DNA from: Glandiceps talaboti
Taxonomy: Eukaryota; Hemichordata; Enteropneusta; Spengelidae
DNA: 64,000 nt
Direction of reading: 5' to 3'
NCBI RefSeq assembly: GCF_964340395.1
Contig: NC_135551.1
Location: forward strand, 1,200,001 to 1,264,000
Numbering within the stretch: position 1 is the first letter of the stretch; each line of letters begins with the position of its first letter. Positions 60,535 through 64,000 of the stretch are shown one piece after another. A model generated the notes under the pieces. The model was given only the letters and a program-made list of their open reading frames with translations, ran no database searches and was not told the origin of the DNA. The position numbers and the translations under genes are program-made.

Positions 60535-61620
60535 CTAGTTAGTGTAGTATAGTATAGTATAATACAATACAGTACAATACAGTACAATACAGTACAGTAC
60601 AATACAGTACAGTACACTACAGTACAGTACAGTACAGTACAGTACAGTACAGTACAGTACAATACAATACAATACAGTACAGTACAATACAGTACAGTAT
60701 AGTACAGTACAGTACATTACAGTACAGTATAGTACAGTACAGTACAGCACAGTACAGTACAATACAATACAATATAGTACAGTACAGTACAGTACAGTAC
60801 AATACAGTACAGTACACTACAGTACAGTACAGTACAGTGTGGTGCGGTGCTGTGCTGTTCATTGAGGTACAGTGTAGTGTAGTGTAGTGTAGTGTAGTGT
60901 AGTGTAGTGGAGAGTGTAGTGCAGTGTAGTGTAGTAATAGTGTAGTGTAGTGTAGTGTAGTGCAGTGCTGTATAGTATAGTGCAGTATGGTATAAATTAG
61001 TTTAGACTGTAGTGCAGTGTAACACAGTGTAGTGGAATATATAGTAGTGTAGTGTAGTGTAGTGCTTTGCAGTGTATTGTATTGAAGTATAGTACAGTAT
61101 AGTATAGTATAGTATAGTATAGTATAGTATAGTATAGTATAGTATAGTATAGTGTAGTGTAGTGTAGTGTAGTACAGTGTAGTACAGTACAGTACAGTAC
61201 AGTACAGTACAGTACAGTACAGTACAGTAGTACAGTACAGTACAGTACAGTACAGTACAGTACAGTAGTACAGTACAGTACAGTACAGTACAGTACAGTA
61301 CAGTACAGTACAGTACAGTGGCGTAGCATGGTATGGTGTGGTGTAGTATAGTATAGTCTAGTCTAGTCTAGTCTAGTATAGTATAGTATAGTATAGTATA
61401 GTATAGTATAGTATAGTATAGTATAGTATAGTATAGTGTAGTGTAGTGTAGTGTAGTGTAGTGTAGTGTAGTGTAGTGTAGTGTATAGTGTAGTGTGGTG
61501 TGGTGTGGTATAGTGTAGTATAGCATAGTGTGATATGGTGTTGTGTGGTATAGTGTAGTAAAGTATAGTATGATTGTTTTTGGTGTGGTGTAGTGTAGTG
61601 TAGTGTAGTGTAGTGTATCA
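60535..61620. repeat. 1.1-kb pentanucleotide tract with homogeneous blocks
   Basis: About 215 units of five bases, consensus (A/G)(C/T)AGT, in blocks dominated by ACAGT (about 60560-60835 and 61180-61320), GTAGT (60865-61000, 61436-61490 and the end) and ATAGT (61090-61150, 61330-61435). Open frames of 74-110 codons rich in Tyr-Cys-Thr-Val-Leu are repeat translations. Confidence 0.97.
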
Positions 61621-62130
61621 CAGTAACATACCACCTAACAACAAAGGTTAGAGTGTGCTAATTTAGACAGAACAGAGTTTGTGTTCACTGTCTTTGATCA
61701 TGTTGATGTTTTGCAATCGGTTTGTAATTAAACTTATCAAAACAATTTCCATGTAACACCTATCGACTACAGAAGCTCTAGTTGTGGTGGAATTGGTAGT
61801 GGGTGAAGTTGATCTACATGTTGTGGTGGAATTCGGTAGTGGATGTAGTTCATCTGCCAATATACCCGTATTCAATCTACAATACATTTATTTTGGTCAA
61901 TCACAACGATTTATTTACAGTTAATTGTATTATTTAAAAAGCAAATGGAAACAACAATTAAATTGCTTTTTGTTTGTTATTTGCTGACATACTGCTGTAT
62001 ATGTTTTTACATTAAAATTTGGTTATTAGTAATGTGTTGTAATCGTCAGGTATTTTAATTTGGTATTATCATTTGTAAGCATTTAAAAATACATACGTGT
62101 ATGTGTTACAGTACTGCACTGTATTGATGG
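61621..62130. other. Non-coding with a small direct repeat
   Basis: Gttgtggtggaatt occurs at 61781 and again at 61820, each followed by ggtagtgg(g/a)tg. Otherwise AT-rich with no gene recognised. Confidence 0.5.
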
Positions 62131-63408
62131 TCTAACGTGCAAGACGTATAATGTCCTGTGATCATTTGATATTATTGCACGTAATAACACGTACAGTGTC
62201 ATGTATTCATTTGGTATTATTGCACATAATAACACGTACAGTGTCATGTATTCATTTGGTATTATTGCACATAATAACACGTACAGTGTCATGTATTCAT
62301 TTGGTATTATTGCACATAATAACACGTACAGTGTCATGTATTCATTTGGTATTATTGCACATAATAACACGTACAGTGGCATGTGTTCATTTGGTATTAT
62401 TGCACATAATAACACGTACAGTGTCATGTATTCATTTGATATTATTGCACATAATGACACGTACAGTGTCATGTATTCATTTGATATTATTGCACATAAT
62501 GACACGTACAGTGGCATGTGTACATTTGGTATTATTGCACATAATAACACGTACAGTGTCATGTATTCATTTGGTATTATTGCACATAATAACACGTACA
62601 GTGTCATATATTCATTTGGTATTATTGCACATAATAATACGTACAGTGTCATGTATTCATTTGGTATTATTGCACATAATGACACGTACAGTGACATGTA
62701 TTCATTTGATATTATTGCACATAATGACACGTACAGTGGCATGTGTACATTTGGTATTATTGCACATAATAACACGTATAGTGTCATGTATTAATTTGGT
62801 GTTATTGCACATAATAACACGTACAGTGGCATGTGTTCATTTGGTATTATTGCACATAATAACACGTACAGTGTCATGTATTCATTTGGTATTATTGCAC
62901 ATAATAACACGCACAGTGTCTTGTATTCATTTGGTATTATTGCACATAATAACGCGTACAGTGTCATGTATTCATTTGGTATTATTGCACATAATAACAC
63001 GTACAGTGTCATGTATTCATTTGGTATTATTGCACATAATAGCACGTACAGTGTCATGTATTCATTTGGGATTATTGCACATAATAACACGTACAGTGTC
63101 ATGTATTCATTTGGTATTATTGCACATAATAACACGTACAGTGTCATGTATTCATTTGGTATTATTGCACATAATAACACGTACAGTGTCATGTATTCAT
63201 TTGGGATTATTGCACATAATAACGCGTACAGTGTCATGTATCCATTTGGTATTATTGCACATAATAACACGTACAGTGTCATGTATTCATTTGGTATTAT
63301 TGCACATAATAACACGTACAGTGTCATGTATTCATTTGGGATTATTGCACATAATAACACGTACAGTGGCATGTATTCATTTGGTATTATTGCACAAAAT
63401 GACATGTA
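62131..63408 (+). repeat. Second 45-bp satellite, about 28 copies
   Basis: The unit is tcatgtattcatttggtatt then attgcacataataacacgtacagtg. Variants are ggcatgtg(t/a)tcattt, gatattattgc, ataatgacac, ataacgcg and tttgggattatt. The unit is stop-free in frames on both strands, giving open frames of 435, 234, 204, 197 and 192 codons; simultaneous openness in several frames and on both strands argues against any being a protein. It is unrelated to the 45-bp satellite at 45617. Confidence 0.96.
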
Positions 63409-64000
63409 ACATACGTCATATCAACGGTCACATTAAAAAGGTGTTTAAACTACCTTGAGTCGAACGAAAACGTGTCGAAACGTTCGTGCAACCTTGTAAT
63501 CATAACATTGGAGGTCAAACAGACGATATATTGTGTATATAGGTGGAAGTGTTTCAAATTAGGATGAAAGTAACACATTGATGTGTGATGTACAAAAGAA
63601 TTTAGACACTGCATTGGCCAAAGCAATAATAACGAATTATTTTGCGACTAACCAGACCATTGTGTGTATGGAACAGTAGGTCGATATCGTGTGCAATAAG
63701 GATTGTCGGTGTATTATCACTATTAGTGTTAGTGTCAAATTTAATCTCAATATATATGTATTATCCACGTGAATATCTTGCAAATCATGGACTTTTATTA
63801 TAATTGGTACACATCGTTCGATTTTCGTACGTGTGTTTGAAACGGGTATATCGCCATTCTACGTTAACGAAAAGACAAACGTTGTTACCCAAAGTATCCC
63901 CCATACTAGGTTTATCGCCGTTTCTGCATTTCTAATATGTCTTTATCCATATCATCAGATGGATGTTTGAACGTTAACCTTGACCATATCCTTGGTCATG
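63409..64000. other. Non-coding, with a small hairpin
   Basis: cgaacg at 63461-63466 and cgttcg at 63481-63486 form a 6-bp stem around a 14-base loop. The rest is ordinary sequence without a recognisable gene. Confidence 0.45.

Noticed and set aside
60535-61634. Tyr-Cys-Thr-Val-Leu repeat frames
   Set aside because: Translations of a pentanucleotide tract; open on account of composition only.
62151-63458. 435-codon open frame, the longest in the window
   Set aside because: It is a translation of a 45-bp satellite. Equally long frames are open in another plus frame and on the minus strand, and there is no start context, domain or splice evidence.

Overview
The window looks like nuclear DNA of a multicellular animal, most likely a marine invertebrate; I cannot name the lineage. 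Three observations support this: one clean LIN28-type cold-shock exon with eukaryotic splice sites on the minus strand, one decayed L2/CR1-like (Jockey superfamily) reverse-transcriptase copy, and very large amounts of satellite, microsatellite and short interspersed repeat. There is no bacterial gene organisation, operon or CRISPR array. The only coding sequence I can support is the single exon at 11631-11779. Roughly 40% of the window is tandem repeat.

Layout. 1-11.6 kb: AT-rich non-coding DNA with three small satellites (40-bp unit at 640-893; 15/13-bp unit at 2821-3382; 56/60-bp unit with a four-unit higher-order structure at 5103-5830) and a fold-back sequence near 2.2-2.3 kb. 11.6-17 kb: the LIN28-like exon, probable intron or flank, and a near-perfect 319-bp inverted repeat at 16111-16429. 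17.0-30.1 kb: an interspersed element (family A) running directly into an 11-kb AT-rich satellite (37/39-bp unit), followed without a gap by a 32-bp satellite.

30.1-45.6 kb is a patchwork of interspersed repeats. Family B has about 145-bp subunits, and the repeat blocks grouped with it carry recurring ATGCAAAT octamers. Family C is clusters of TTATTACAAATGTCGGC-type units in both orientations. Two further copies of family A, the 5'-truncated L2/CR1-like pseudogene, TIR-bearing MITE-like elements and a tRNA-like SINE head also lie here. 45.6-63.4 kb: a 45-bp satellite, a 9-kb 48/53/58-bp satellite interrupted by repeated copies of a 550-bp spacer block, a 151-bp triplicated element, a 1.1-kb pentanucleotide tract, and a second unrelated 45-bp satellite.

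The long open frames in the window, the largest 435, 394, 262 and 219 codons, are products of satellites whose unit length is a multiple of three, and are not called as genes. The main biological interest is repeat evolution. The first unit of the 11-kb satellite resembles the internal subunit of family A beside it, the satellite has undergone kilobase-scale segmental duplications that can be dated relative to single-unit losses, and the 48-bp satellite has been amplified together with its flanking block.
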